Shown here piece by piece: positions 1-9,001 of a stretch of 64,000 bases of DNA. The notes under the pieces were generated by a model. That model was given only the letters and a program-made list of their open reading frames with translations, was not told where the DNA came from and made no database searches. The first letter of the stretch is position 1; every line of letters starts with the position of its first letter. The position numbers were made by a program, and so were the translations under genes. The stretch lies in NCBI RefSeq assembly GCF_020520425.1, contig NC_079488.1:86099285-86163284 (forward strand), given 5' to 3'. This DNA comes from Spinacia oleracea (lineage: Eukaryota; Streptophyta; Magnoliopsida; Caryophyllales; Amaranthaceae).

Positions 1-96
1 CAGACATTATTTATTTATATTATAATGTGAAAGGCATAATATGATTAACTAGTTGACCACTATAATTAAAGCGCGCTATAAAACATTGAGTCTTAC

Positions 97-660
97 CTCT
101 GAAATTCGAGGTCTTTTCCTTGCACTCTCATGACTGCTTCTATCTTCAGAAGCTGGCTCAATTTCATATTCTTGTTTCAGCTGCAAATGCTTATTATCCG
201 AATATTCTGGTTGATCATCAAAGCTGCCACCGCAGCTCATTTCTAGATTCAAGCTGTCACTTGTTTCCATGGGATTACCAGCTGGAAGGCGTTGGATAAA
301 GTTTTTGGCAGCAGATGGGCATAAATCAACAGGGAAATGGCATGAGCTATCATTATTATTAGCTACAAAAAAATGATAGTTTTCATGATAAGGGTATGCA
401 ATATTATTACTACTGCTGCTGCCACTATAGCTACTCCCTTGAGACAAACAATACAAGTTAGAATTGTTTTCATCAGTTGAAAAGAAAGAGCCATTGTCAC
501 CCTCCGTCATACCAGAGTAACAAGAGGATGACAACACCAAGCTCGATGATTCTAGCTCGTTATCAAGGGAACAATTAGGAAACAACTGAGCCATAAAATC
601 GGCCTCATCATTAACACAAACTCCGTTAAAGGAGCTCCATTCTCCCCCGTCCATCATCAT
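97..660 (-). CDS. bHLH transcription factor (RSL class II / bHLH84-like), exon 1
   Basis: The exon codes 188 residues starting MMMDGGEWSS and containing EADFMAQLF. This agrees with the GEWS...EEADFMNQL start of Arabidopsis bHLH84/RSL3-type proteins, which promote root-hair elongation in the nucleus. The middle is Ser/Asn-rich and the exon ends in a basic ARKRPRISE stretch. A good splice donor (GTAAGA on the minus strand) follows at 96-91, in phase 0. The open frame runs six codons further, but these are intronic. The DNA-binding bHLH domain is not present and must lie left of position 1, so this is a partial gene. Family call comes from the N-terminal pattern only; the general bHLH-RSL assignment is fairly firm and the exact subgroup is not. 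Confidence 0.8.
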
Positions 661-721
661 TTTTTGGTTTTGGTTTTGGTTTTGGTTTTGGTTTTGGTTT
701 TGGTTTTGGTTTTGGTTTTGG
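661..721 (-). repeat. (CCAAAA)n hexanucleotide repeat in the bHLH 5' leader
   Basis: About ten copies of TTTTGG on the plus strand, read as CCAAAA in the transcript, end directly at the start codon of the bHLH gene. It lies between the predicted TATA box and the ATG, so it should be transcribed as 5' UTR. Length variation here could affect translation, but that is inference. Confidence 0.85.
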
Positions 722-744
722 TGTTGTGTGTTACAAGTAAGTTA

Positions 745-771
745 GAATTGAATTGAATTGAATTGAATTGA
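745..771. repeat. (GAATT)n pentanucleotide repeat
   Basis: Five tandem GAATT units in the likely 5' UTR of the bHLH gene, 25 bp beyond the hexanucleotide repeat. Confidence 0.8.
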
Positions 772-824
772 AGAAGCTAGATTTTTGTTCGAGCTTGAGA
801 GAAATAATGATGCACTAGGACACA

Positions 825-832
825 TATTTATA
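825..832 (-). promoter_or_regulatory. TATA box of the bHLH gene
   Basis: TATAAATA on the minus strand lies 165 bp upstream of the ATG. This predicts transcription start near 795 and a leader of about 135 nt that contains both microsatellites. Confidence 0.6.
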
Positions 833-2988
833 GTCACAAGCTAAAAGATCGAGCAAGTTGGAGATTGACTTGGTTAATAGTAAAACGACAGTTTTGTTGT
901 GTAGCTACTTCTAAATGATTGATGGGGCCTCTGCAGGCCCTTACACACATATATGATATATACTAGAAAAACTAATATGGGGAATAAACTAAGAGAAGTA
1001 CATAAAACCCTTTTGATGGCTTAGAGGCCTTAAACATATAATTAAAAAACGAATAACACGTTAACTATTGCAATCAGTGAAAAGGGACCTTTATTTCATA
1101 ATGTAAGTATGATTTGGTGCTAAGGCACAAGGAGAATTATATCCTGCGAATTGCAGGGACGTGGTATTATATTTTATTGGATTTAAATTCGACTAATTAT
1201 ATATCTTATTAAAAAACTACATTTTGACATTCCAAAAGCTATAGGTAGTTGTTATGACAATAAATTCAGCTTAGGACCAGGACATCAGAGAAGAGGAAAC
1301 TTCATAACCCACATTGAACAAGACAAAATATTTTCCTAATCCTTAAAAGAGTTGGTCTAATTTATCCAAATTAAACCCAAAAAAATCACAACATTTTAAC
1401 TGTCAAATTCTGTTTTCTGAATACACAAATTATGAATAAGATAGATGATTATGGACTTATGTTGCCTTACACTCTAATTAGTCCATGTCTGTTTCCTCTG
1501 TTCATAATATGGTGCGAATATCTGCATCATATCTGTGTCCGTTTCCATGCACCGATGTCAAAAACAAACATTGAAGAAGAATATTAGTGAATGTATGTAG
1601 TGTCTAGTAATGCATTAATATATTGAACATTGACAAAATGGAATTACAGTACAGGGTTTTGGTGCCATAAAAAGACAATGCTCAGATAATCTAAACACTA
1701 GCTAGACTGTGATTGGACCAGGTAGCTATTCCTGATTGGATACGAAAATGAAAAGGCGAACAAATAATATGGATGGATAATGATTGACAGAAGAGGGTAG
1801 AAATGATTAAGAGCAATGATAGATAGCCCAGATTTTATAATACGATAGCCAATGATAATTAACAGACACTGATTACTGATTAGTGATTACTAATCACTGA
1901 TTGGTGCTAGTTCCAGGGATAATCAGGACAAATGAGTATAAAATGTCATATTAAATATTTTTCCTTAATGTGCCCCTAGCTAGCTAGCTAGCTCTCTGTT
2001 ATCATACGAAGTAAGATTTATAATATGTTAAACGTTACGGGGTATGTACATAATTGTAAGGCCTAGAGTCCTGCCTCTCTGGAGTAATAGAAAATTAACC
2101 GAAATATAATGGATTTCTAACACGAAAATGCACCTTCTGTACGTACTTCATTGCACAAAGACTATTTTGCTCATCACATCCAAATAGCAAGCATATAGTT
2201 TTGGATTCGTCTAAATTGTTGTTGAGACACGGTTAGCAAGAATGATTTTTCTTTGGTGGAAATAGGCAAAGCAAATGTGACTAATTTGAAAACCTAAAAC
2301 CACTAGGTCTTAGGTTAAATCTCCATAAATATAATTAAATAACCTAAAACCACTAAATATTTTGTTTGACATTATCTCGATCCGTATGCTAAAAAAAGCA
2401 CAAGTGAGTATAAGTTTCGTTTGTGACTATCCGTTTCTTTTGCGTAAGATCAGTCAACAATGAATTGTATGTTGCTTTAATTTTAAATCTTTCTTATTTG
2501 AAAATGATGGAAGTTGAAGGTCATAGGTCATAACCCTTGTACAAATTTTAGTTACATACATTAACAACGTACGTAACTAGCACACTCCACAACATATCCC
2601 TTGTCTAAGTTTCACGTAAAAATATTAACAAACAAGACTACGTACTCCATTTTTAATCTTCTATTGCCACATTTATTCTCCCCAGCTCACCTCCTGTGCA
2701 ACGTGTAATACACTTAATTAATTGATGGTTACATCATTATCAATTATGTCGTTAAACCGTTATTAGTAATTCAACTTTTTACTTACTTCTTCGATTCATT
2801 AACAATAACCTTTTGTTAACTATATTAATGCTTATTACTAATCTCATTTATGCATGGTCAATTTCATGGTCGTCAAGTCAAGTTTGAGTTTACGTACTCC
2901 GGTAACAAAAAAAACTACTCAACCTCAAAGTAGAAAGAAGGCATAACACAATAAATTATTTGGTTGGAATGAGGAATTGAATGGTCCT
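833..2988. other. Upstream intergenic region of the bHLH gene
   Basis: AT-rich, with no convincing ORF. It should hold the bHLH promoter. Visible items are a near-perfect dyad AGTGATTA-C-TAATCACT at 1882-1898, which has a homeodomain-type TAAT core in each arm, and a short AGCT/CTAG run near 1979-1995. No other gene is seen. Confidence 0.6.
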
Positions 2989-3000
2989 TGTCCCTTGAGA

Positions 3001-3298
3001 TTTTTTTTTTTTAACGTAACGGGAGGAATTATATTAAACTAACACAACGATACATATAGTTGCTTACAAAAAGGGCAAGTACCAAAAACCAACCGCCCAA
3101 AAGGAAAACATACAGCCGAGGAATAAACAACTGCAACAGCAAAAGCAAAAGCCAAACCATCTACCCCAAAATCACCTAGCATTGTTAGCAACCCAAACCT
3201 TTCTATGAACATCCATGCTAGGGAAACACAACAGACGAAACAACCTACTTAGTAGTACCACTGCCATCCCCACTACCCCTCCTCCATCCACCCCTGAG
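3001..3298 (-). mobile_element. 5'-truncated LINE retroposon with target-site duplication
   Basis: The insert begins with a T-run on the plus strand, which is the poly(A) tail of a minus-strand retroposon. It is bounded by an exact 12-bp direct repeat TGTCCCTTGAGA at 2989-3000 and 3299-3310. No tRNA-like A/B box is seen at its 5' end, so a truncated LINE is favoured over a SINE. The tail sequence just before the poly(A), reading GTTTAATATAATTCCTCCCG, looks like plant LINE 3' ends. A short open frame on the minus strand may be the end of the LINE ORF. Confidence 0.75.
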
Positions 3299-3310
3299 TG
3301 TCCCTTGAGA

Positions 3311-3429
3311 CTTAGAGCCTTATATAGTACTACGTTTTTCAAGGAATGACCTAGGAATCCTGCAATATGATTGGTTGAGTCCTGAGGAGAGGACATGTGT
3401 CCTCTGCCTTGAGCCACCATTTTTCAAAG
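3311..3429. other. Short stretch between LINE and Tat LTR
   Basis: Nothing recognisable is seen here. Confidence 0.4.
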
Positions 3430-3718
3430 TGACACAAGTGAGCCTTTTGGGCCTTATTGAATAATGGTAAATCATCATACATACATACATACAAATCTTA
3501 CCTCTAAGAACACATGGCCACTGCACGCGTACAATCGAGATGCAATACATACTCTTGGGGACGTTTACACGTAATTAGCTCCTCGCTAGCAATTTTCTTG
3601 CATGTTAAGGACACATGGGAGAATACGATCCTCGTAGGATGAATGATGGATAAAATATGTAAGGGACACATGTCGTATCCCGAGTGGTCCATAAGGGACA
3701 ATAATTTTGCCAACAACA
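3430..3718 (-). repeat. Candidate 3' LTR of the Tat-like element
   Basis: On the minus strand a purine tract is followed at once by TGTTGTTGGC, a typical LTR start, and a TG at 3430 gives the matching ...CA end. The inner border is good. The outer border is tentative because no second LTR survives for comparison. Confidence 0.45.
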
Positions 3719-3735
3719 TTTTCCCCTCAAGGAGG
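3719..3735 (-). other. Polypurine tract of the Tat-like element
   Basis: On the minus strand the sequence GGAGGGTA's complement region reads CCTTGAGGGGAAAA directly before the LTR TGTTG. This is the plus-strand primer site used in LTR retrotransposon replication. Confidence 0.5.
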
Positions 3736-3852
3736 GTATTTCTGGAAACAATCTTTCAATTCGGATATCTCTTCTTGACCCTTCGCATTCCTGATGGATT
3801 TTGGGATCCTTACAAGATGGTGACAGGTGTCACAAATCTCAAATTTTCCCCT

Positions 3853-3860
3853 TAATAAAT
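3853..3860 (+). promoter_or_regulatory. TATA-like box of the antisense gene in the Tat element
   Basis: TAATAAAT, followed by a pyrimidine-rich leader with CTCTCTTGAG, lies about 130 bp inside the polypurine tract and points away from the LTR into the antisense gene. Confidence 0.4.
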
Positions 3861-4242
3861 AGGGAGTAATTTTCTTCATTTTTCACTTTTTACTTTCACT
3901 CACTCTCTTGAGCTCCGAAGAAGGTGATTTCCGGCGAGAGAGAACCATCAGTAGGCGACTTTCGACCGCCGTTGTGTTCATCACAAACTTGTTCTTCGCG
4001 GAACTCATCTTGTTCTTCACACTTCTTCCTGTTAGATTTTCAAGGTGCGATTCTTTTTCCTTCTTTAGTTGTTCTCTTGAGTTTTAGTGTTCTATCTTTT
4101 TTTCTTTTTACCGAGGTGGGCGGCATTAGGTCATTAGTTTTGGACGCCGCCCATTATTTCTAGAGTGGGCGCCACTCGTCTTGCACCAGATCTTTTATTC
4201 CCGGTTTTCCTTAAGCCGTTCCTTTTAACTTATGCAGACAAC

Positions 4243-6268
4243 ATGACGAGAACTAAGCAGACGACAGAATCTTCTCGCTCACGTCTGCGGGATCAACGAG
4301 GTTATGGAACCTCATCCCGAGGGAAGTTCTTCTACAGAGTCGACATACGACATTGAGTATCTCGAGGTTTTCAGAGAAATAGACGAGTATGCCGACCCGG
4401 AGGAAGAGGGGGCGACTAGTTCTTCTGGGCGCACCCACGCGGATGAGGTACGACCGTTGGGTCAGTGTGCCTAGGAAAATGCAGGCGGCTCTTCCGGCGT
4501 CTGTTAGACAAGGAGGCTAAGAGGCGGCTCATCTTCTTTCCTCTGAAATTCACCCAGACTAAGGATAGATGAAGTCGTTAGAGAGGCAAGGTTGGGACTA
4601 CAAGGAGGGCCTTTGCGTAGGCGAAAGCTATAATTTCAAAGTGCCAGCCGATATGGAGGCTACCGTGAGTGGTCTATCTCACGACGAGTTTCCAGTGTAT
4701 GTTGCCGCAATTAAACTGGGCATGCGATTTCTTCCACATCCTTTTGTGGTGGACGTCCTGGGCGGTTTTAACATTGAAGTTACCCAACTGACTCCCTAAT
4801 CTTAGGCAAACGTCTTTGACTACATAGCCAAATGTAATTTGAAGGGAGTCCAACCTTCTTTGGCTACCTTCCTCCATTTAGTGTCTATCTCTCAGTCTCC
4901 AAATGTCGTTGAGGGTTGGTTTACCCTTAGTAGCCGTGGCTCGTACCAAATAATTATGGGTAAGCCGTCAAAATGGCAAATGGAGGAAGAGGTGGCTCGT
5001 TATCCAAACCGACGAGGACAAAATGTAATATCGAATGGGCCTGTGGAGTGACACGACCAACCATATGGATCATGATAACCTCCCTCCTCTCACGGCGGAA
5101 GAGTGAGACCAAATAAATGTCATCTTCAAAAGCACCGCTTATTCTCTATCTGAAGAGAAAACTTTCCATGTGCCGGTCGAGTGGTTGCCGCACGTAGATT
5201 GGTTTGAAAATGAGGTTTTCTTAGTTGTCGTCGATCTTGTGTATTCTATGACCAAAGGTAGATATTTAGACCATAAGGCGCGTCACATATCACGTTTGTT
5301 TGTACTTGTTTTTTTTCCTCAAATTGACTTGGTGATTTTAACCAAAGTTTTGTTGTGCAACTGAAGTAATGAGCCAACTGCAAGACGTAGATGTGGGAGC
5401 GGGCGACACGTCCAAGTGGATCGCGGAGATCTGCGAAGCAAAGATGAAGAAGGCTTCTGTCGAGCTTGTGGAGAAGGTAAATTCTATCTTGTATTTATCT
5501 ACACGTATAATGTCTTGTTATTCATTTTTTGCAAAAGACCGGCGACCACTTTGGTGACGATCCCATACTTAGCGCATGGGATTTGTTATCACAAGTGGTT
5601 GGGCCTCGTCAATTTTCAATATGGGGGGCCACTTTGGTGACGACCTCGTACTAAGTGTATGTTGTTTTCTATCGTAAGTGGGCCTCGTCATTTTTACAAG
5701 ATGGGCATCCACTTTGGTGACGAGTCCTTACTTAGCGTATAGGGATTGCTATCATTTTTGGGCCTTGTTATTTTTACAAGACGGATGACTACTTTGGTGA
5801 CGAGTCCATACTTTGGATATGGGGTATGCCATCATATGTGGGCCTTGTCATTTTTACAAGACGAGCGTCCACTTTGGTGACGAGCCCATACTTAGCGTAT
5901 GGGGTCTACTATCATAAGTGGACCTCGTCATTTTTACAAGACGGGCATCCACTTTGGTGACGAGCCCATACTTATCATATGGGGTCTGCCATCATATGTG
6001 GCCTCGTCATTTTTACAAGATAGGCGGCCACTTAACGGTATTTTGTATGCAAAATCAAGCCAAGGAAGCTTCCAAAGAGGCGGCCAAGGGAAGAAAGGAG
6101 ACAAGCCTATCCATGTTGAGAAACAGGGCCTCCCCGACTAAGTCTGAGTCGTCCATTGTTCAAAAAAGGGCGAGACCTAAGCCTCATCGCCGTCCTAAAA
6201 AGGAAGAGCCTCCCATGGCAGGGGATGCTCAGGGTTTAACGCAGACTCTTGTGAAAAAACCGCCATAA
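4243..6268 (+). pseudogene. Broken Transposase_28-like ('putative gypsy type transposon') gene, antisense in the Tat element
   Basis: Pieces of one protein are spread over several frames. An acidic N-terminal part (frames near 4300-4470) is followed by 4569-4799, where FPVYVAAIKLGMRFLPHPFV...LGGFNIEVTQLTP matches the PF04195 pattern. Then 4839-5051 has KGVQPSLATFLHLVSISQSP and a 'GKPSKWQ' tail, then 5369-5500 (ICEAKMKKASVELVEK), then a Lys-rich C-terminal part at 6050-6268 (RARPKPHRRPKKEEP). At least two stops or frameshifts break it. The 80-bp tandem array lies between the last two parts and may be an intron. The gene runs against the pol direction of its host element. Function of such extra genes is unknown. 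Confidence 0.6.
5547..6028. repeat. 80-bp tandem repeat, six copies
   Basis: Units start with CACTTTGGTGACGA at 5547, 5630, 5710, 5790, 5870 and 5950, so the period is 80 bp after a first unit of 83. Each unit ends with a GTCATTTTTACAAGA-type segment. The open frames seen across it are by-products of the repeat. It lies between coding parts of the antisense gene. Confidence 0.9.
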
Positions 6269-6604
6269 GTGGTGGACTTAGAGCCTGATCTTCAACCTTT
6301 TGTTGGCTCGCGCCTTGGGCACTTTTTTAAAGATTTGTGAAGTTTTTACGCCGCTGGTGTATGTATCATTGTGCCTGCTCAGCACTTAACAATTTTATTT
6401 TTGTATGTTTGTGAATCTATTCCATGGGGCATATAAATATTTTGGTGTCGTCGTGCACCTTAGTTTAACATGGATGCATGTCTCTTTGGAATTTTGTTGT
6501 GAAAGGTATATTTTTTGTGTTGTTTTCTGCTTTTCTTTCCAAGTATGCCATGTAAGTCCCAAAATTATTCATTCACCAAATTGCCATGCTTCTCATTAAG
6601 ATTT
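6269..6604. other. Non-coding spacer in the Tat-like element
   Basis: AT-rich DNA after the antisense gene. It may hold its 3' UTR. No coding signal or repeat is seen. Confidence 0.4.
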
Positions 6605-7061
6605 ATGACGGTCTTGTGTATAATCCAATTATTTGACACGAGTCAATCAATCAATATGATTGCCGCTAGACATGGTCGTCATAAACTATGGACGGCATAG
6701 AAAGAGCAAGACACACATAGTTTTCGTGGCGATATTGAGAAAACATCAATACTTTCAAGGATTATTTTTCCACACGGTATAACTTGTTGTCGTGGGCTAA
6801 TGATAAATGTGCTCATCAAGTTTTATGACGACCGTGTCTATAATAGAATTGATTAACGCAAGTCAATCAATTAGTATGATTATTGTTAGACATGGTCATC
6901 ATAAAGTTATGGACGACATGGAAGGCGCAAGGCACACATAGTTACAGGGGCGCATTGAGAAAATAATTCCTACTTTCAAGGGTTATTTTTCCGCACATCA
7001 TAGTTGATGTCGGGGGTTGATGACAAATGTGCTCGTCAAATTTTTTGACGGTCGTGTCTAT
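6605..7061. repeat. 220-bp tandem repeat, left part
   Basis: Units start with (A)TGACG at 6605, 6825 and about 7045. Each has paired segments such as AATCAATCAATATGATTG and TTAGACATGGTCGTCATAAA. The third unit is cut at 7061 by the CACTA element and continues at 32158. Confidence 0.85.
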
Positions 7062-7091
7062 CACTAGAGGAAAAAAGCTTATAAGTTGCTC
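7062..7091 (+). repeat. Left terminal inverted repeat of CACTA-1
   Basis: Thirty bases from CACTAGAGG to GTTGCTC match the reverse complement of 32125-32154 with one difference. Confidence 0.93.
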
Positions 7092-7260
7092 AACATAAGG
7101 TGCCCTCATACAACAAGAGCAACTTATAATGGTTTAAAAAAAAAATTAAATAAAAAAAATTACTTTCCCTCCAATTTGAAACCAGGGCACCTTAAACCTA
7201 AGTAATTCTTATTTCACGCAACAACACTACAGCAGCCTTCAAAGTTCCGTACAACTCAAG
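7092..7260. repeat. Left subterminal region of CACTA-1
   Basis: Contains short motifs ATAAGGTGCCCT and GAGCAACTTATAA in both orientations. These resemble the motif arrays near the other end and are likely transposase-binding sites by analogy with TNPA sites in En/Spm. Confidence 0.55.
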
Positions 7261-7643
7261 TTTGCTCTCGTCCACACTCAAACTCACTCAAACTCAGGCC
7301 ACCATCACCGCGCACCATCACCACCGACGTTCGGCCATTCTTCTTTACCGCCACTCAAACTCCGGCCACCATCACCGTGCACCATCCTCACCGTCGTTCT
7401 TCGCGCGCAGCTGGCCTGCAATTCTGTTACACGTACGTTCTTCTCACGGCCTAGCGACAAGGCTCTTCACCGGCGCCTCCTCTTCACCGGCCTCCTCTTC
7501 ACCGGCCTCCTCTGAGGCTTTCATGTTCACCGGCGACAAAGCCCTACGCGGCGCCTCCTCGATCTGCTCCTTCTCACGTACCGGCGGTAATTCTCTTCAC
7601 TCACCACTCAATTCTCTCCATATTAGGTGGTTGATGTTCCTAG
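7261..7643 (+). other. Likely 5' leader exon of the CACTA-1 transposase gene
   Basis: GC-richer than its surroundings, with a duplicated CTCAAACTC(A/C)GGCCACCATCACCG segment (7276-7310, 7351-7385) and repeated TTCACCGGC blocks. A splice donor CCTAG|GTATGA occurs at 7643/7644. An open frame from 7262 exists but resembles no protein, so untranslated leader is preferred. Confidence 0.4.
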
Positions 7644-7902
7644 GTATGATTTAATTACATAATTCAGTTACATTACACCCTTATTTAATATGAAATTGCT
7701 TTGTCGATCGGTTTTGTTCTTGTGGTGGTAGTGCGTTGGTTGATTCGGTGGTGGTGGGAGTGGGGGGGAGGTGGTCAGTGGGAGGGAGTTGTATTGGTGG
7801 TGGTGGGAGGTGGTGGTGGGCAGTGTGGGAGGGAAGAGGTCAGTGGTGGTGGTACGTGGGAGGGAGGTGGTGGTACGTGGGAGGTGGTCAGTGGTGTATT
7901 GC

Positions 7903-8017
<115 letters not shown>

Positions 8018-8051
8018 AAATCAAAATTATATATAATAATTGTAATAAAAA

Positions 8052-8076
8052 TTAATAATAATAATAATAATAGTAA

Positions 8077-8159
<83 letters not shown>

Positions 8160-8160
8160 A
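8052..8160. repeat. (AAT)n then (ATT)n mirror microsatellite
   Basis: AAT units switch to ATT units near 8124, making a self-complementary tract of about 30 bp per arm. Confidence 0.9.
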
Positions 8161-8418
8161 TAGAAGTACAATTACAATTAGAAATAAATAATGAAAACTA
8201 AAAACTAATAAAACCAATTAAACTTTAAAATTTTATAAAAACAAAGAAAACAAACGAGTTATGAAAATAAGGCCTAAATCTTGTTATTAACAAGAACACA
8301 ATTCCTTATTTTTAATTTGTTGATCTCATCTGTATGCGGCCTAAAATCTTTTTATTATCAGTAGAACACATGCAATTCACTTTTTTGTAATCTAATAGCT
8401 TCTTGCTTTTATGTGCAG

Positions 8419-8473
8419 GCTAGACGCTTCCCCACCTTGTTCAGTAGAAATTAAATTGTCGATTGTTTTTTAG
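8419..8473 (+). other. Likely second 5'-UTR exon of the transposase gene
   Basis: A 55-bp segment is bounded by TTATGTGCAG before it and TTTTTAG|GTGAGT after it. It has no ATG. The next acceptor, TTTGTTTAG at 8989, opens the exon that holds the start codon. Confidence 0.45.
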
Positions 8474-8584
8474 GTGAGTTTTCCCCCTTTACACTTTATT
8501 TTCGAGCATTTATGTATATATGTTTACTGTTTACATTATTGTCTAGAAGTAAATGCATCATCATCATATGCCTAGATACCCGTT

Positions 8585-8858
8585 CAAGACTTACTCGTTA
8601 GGAGTAAGTCTTGAATAGTCCCCGGTTTGGGACTATTCTTGGACGTCTAATCTCACTTAGGAAGTGAATGTATGTCTTCTTTTTTATTCTAAGGAATATA
8701 CTGGCTCGTCGTTTCCCTATTTTGTTCTCTGGGTACATATGTAGGTAATAACTTACCTACATCGTGTACTTGGTGAACAGTAGGGAAATGCTGCCGGATT
8801 TTCCTTAGAATTGAATAGTTGACATGCATTCACTAGTGGGGTTAGACGTTCAAGGATG
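8585..8858 (+). ncRNA. Long foldback in the leader intron; candidate small-RNA precursor
   Basis: Three hairpins lie in a row. The first pairs CAAGACTTACTC with GAGTAAGTCTTG (8585-8613). The second pairs GAATAGTCCC with GGGACTATTC (8613-8638). The third is about 105 bp per arm: left arm 8634-8748, loop TAAC, right arm 8753-8858. Matched blocks include CTTGGACGTCTAA/CCTTGAACGTCTAA, AGTGAATG, ATTCTAAGGAA, TTTCCCTA, GTACA and GTAGGTAA, in order and with little offset. It sits between the leader splice sites 8473 and 8989. Expression as a miRNA or siRNA source is inference; rice miR820 is a known case of a miRNA made from CACTA elements. Confidence 0.55.
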
Positions 8859-8989
8859 GGTTAGGTTGGAGTGATAAGGACCTTTGGAAGCATGCATTCA
8901 TTCGATAAATCAACTTCTGTATGCATATGCTAAAGTGGTAGAGTTTTTGCTTTTCTATGCCAATTAAACGGGGGTTTTGGTTTGTTTAG

Positions 8990-9001
8990 AAGTTCCCGGA
9001 G
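8990..9001 (+). other. Leader segment before the transposase start
   Basis: The acceptor TTTGTTTAG ends at 8989. Twelve bases later is the ATG at 9002, which begins the conserved MDRSWMY motif, so this start is well supported. Confidence 0.55.

Noticed and set aside
661-721. Telomere-like repeat
   Set aside because: The unit is TTTTGG, not the plant TTTAGGG telomere repeat, and it sits in a gene leader.
7262-7654. 130-residue open frame rich in Ser/His
   Set aside because: Overlaps internal duplications and a splice donor and resembles no protein, so it is kept as a leader exon only.
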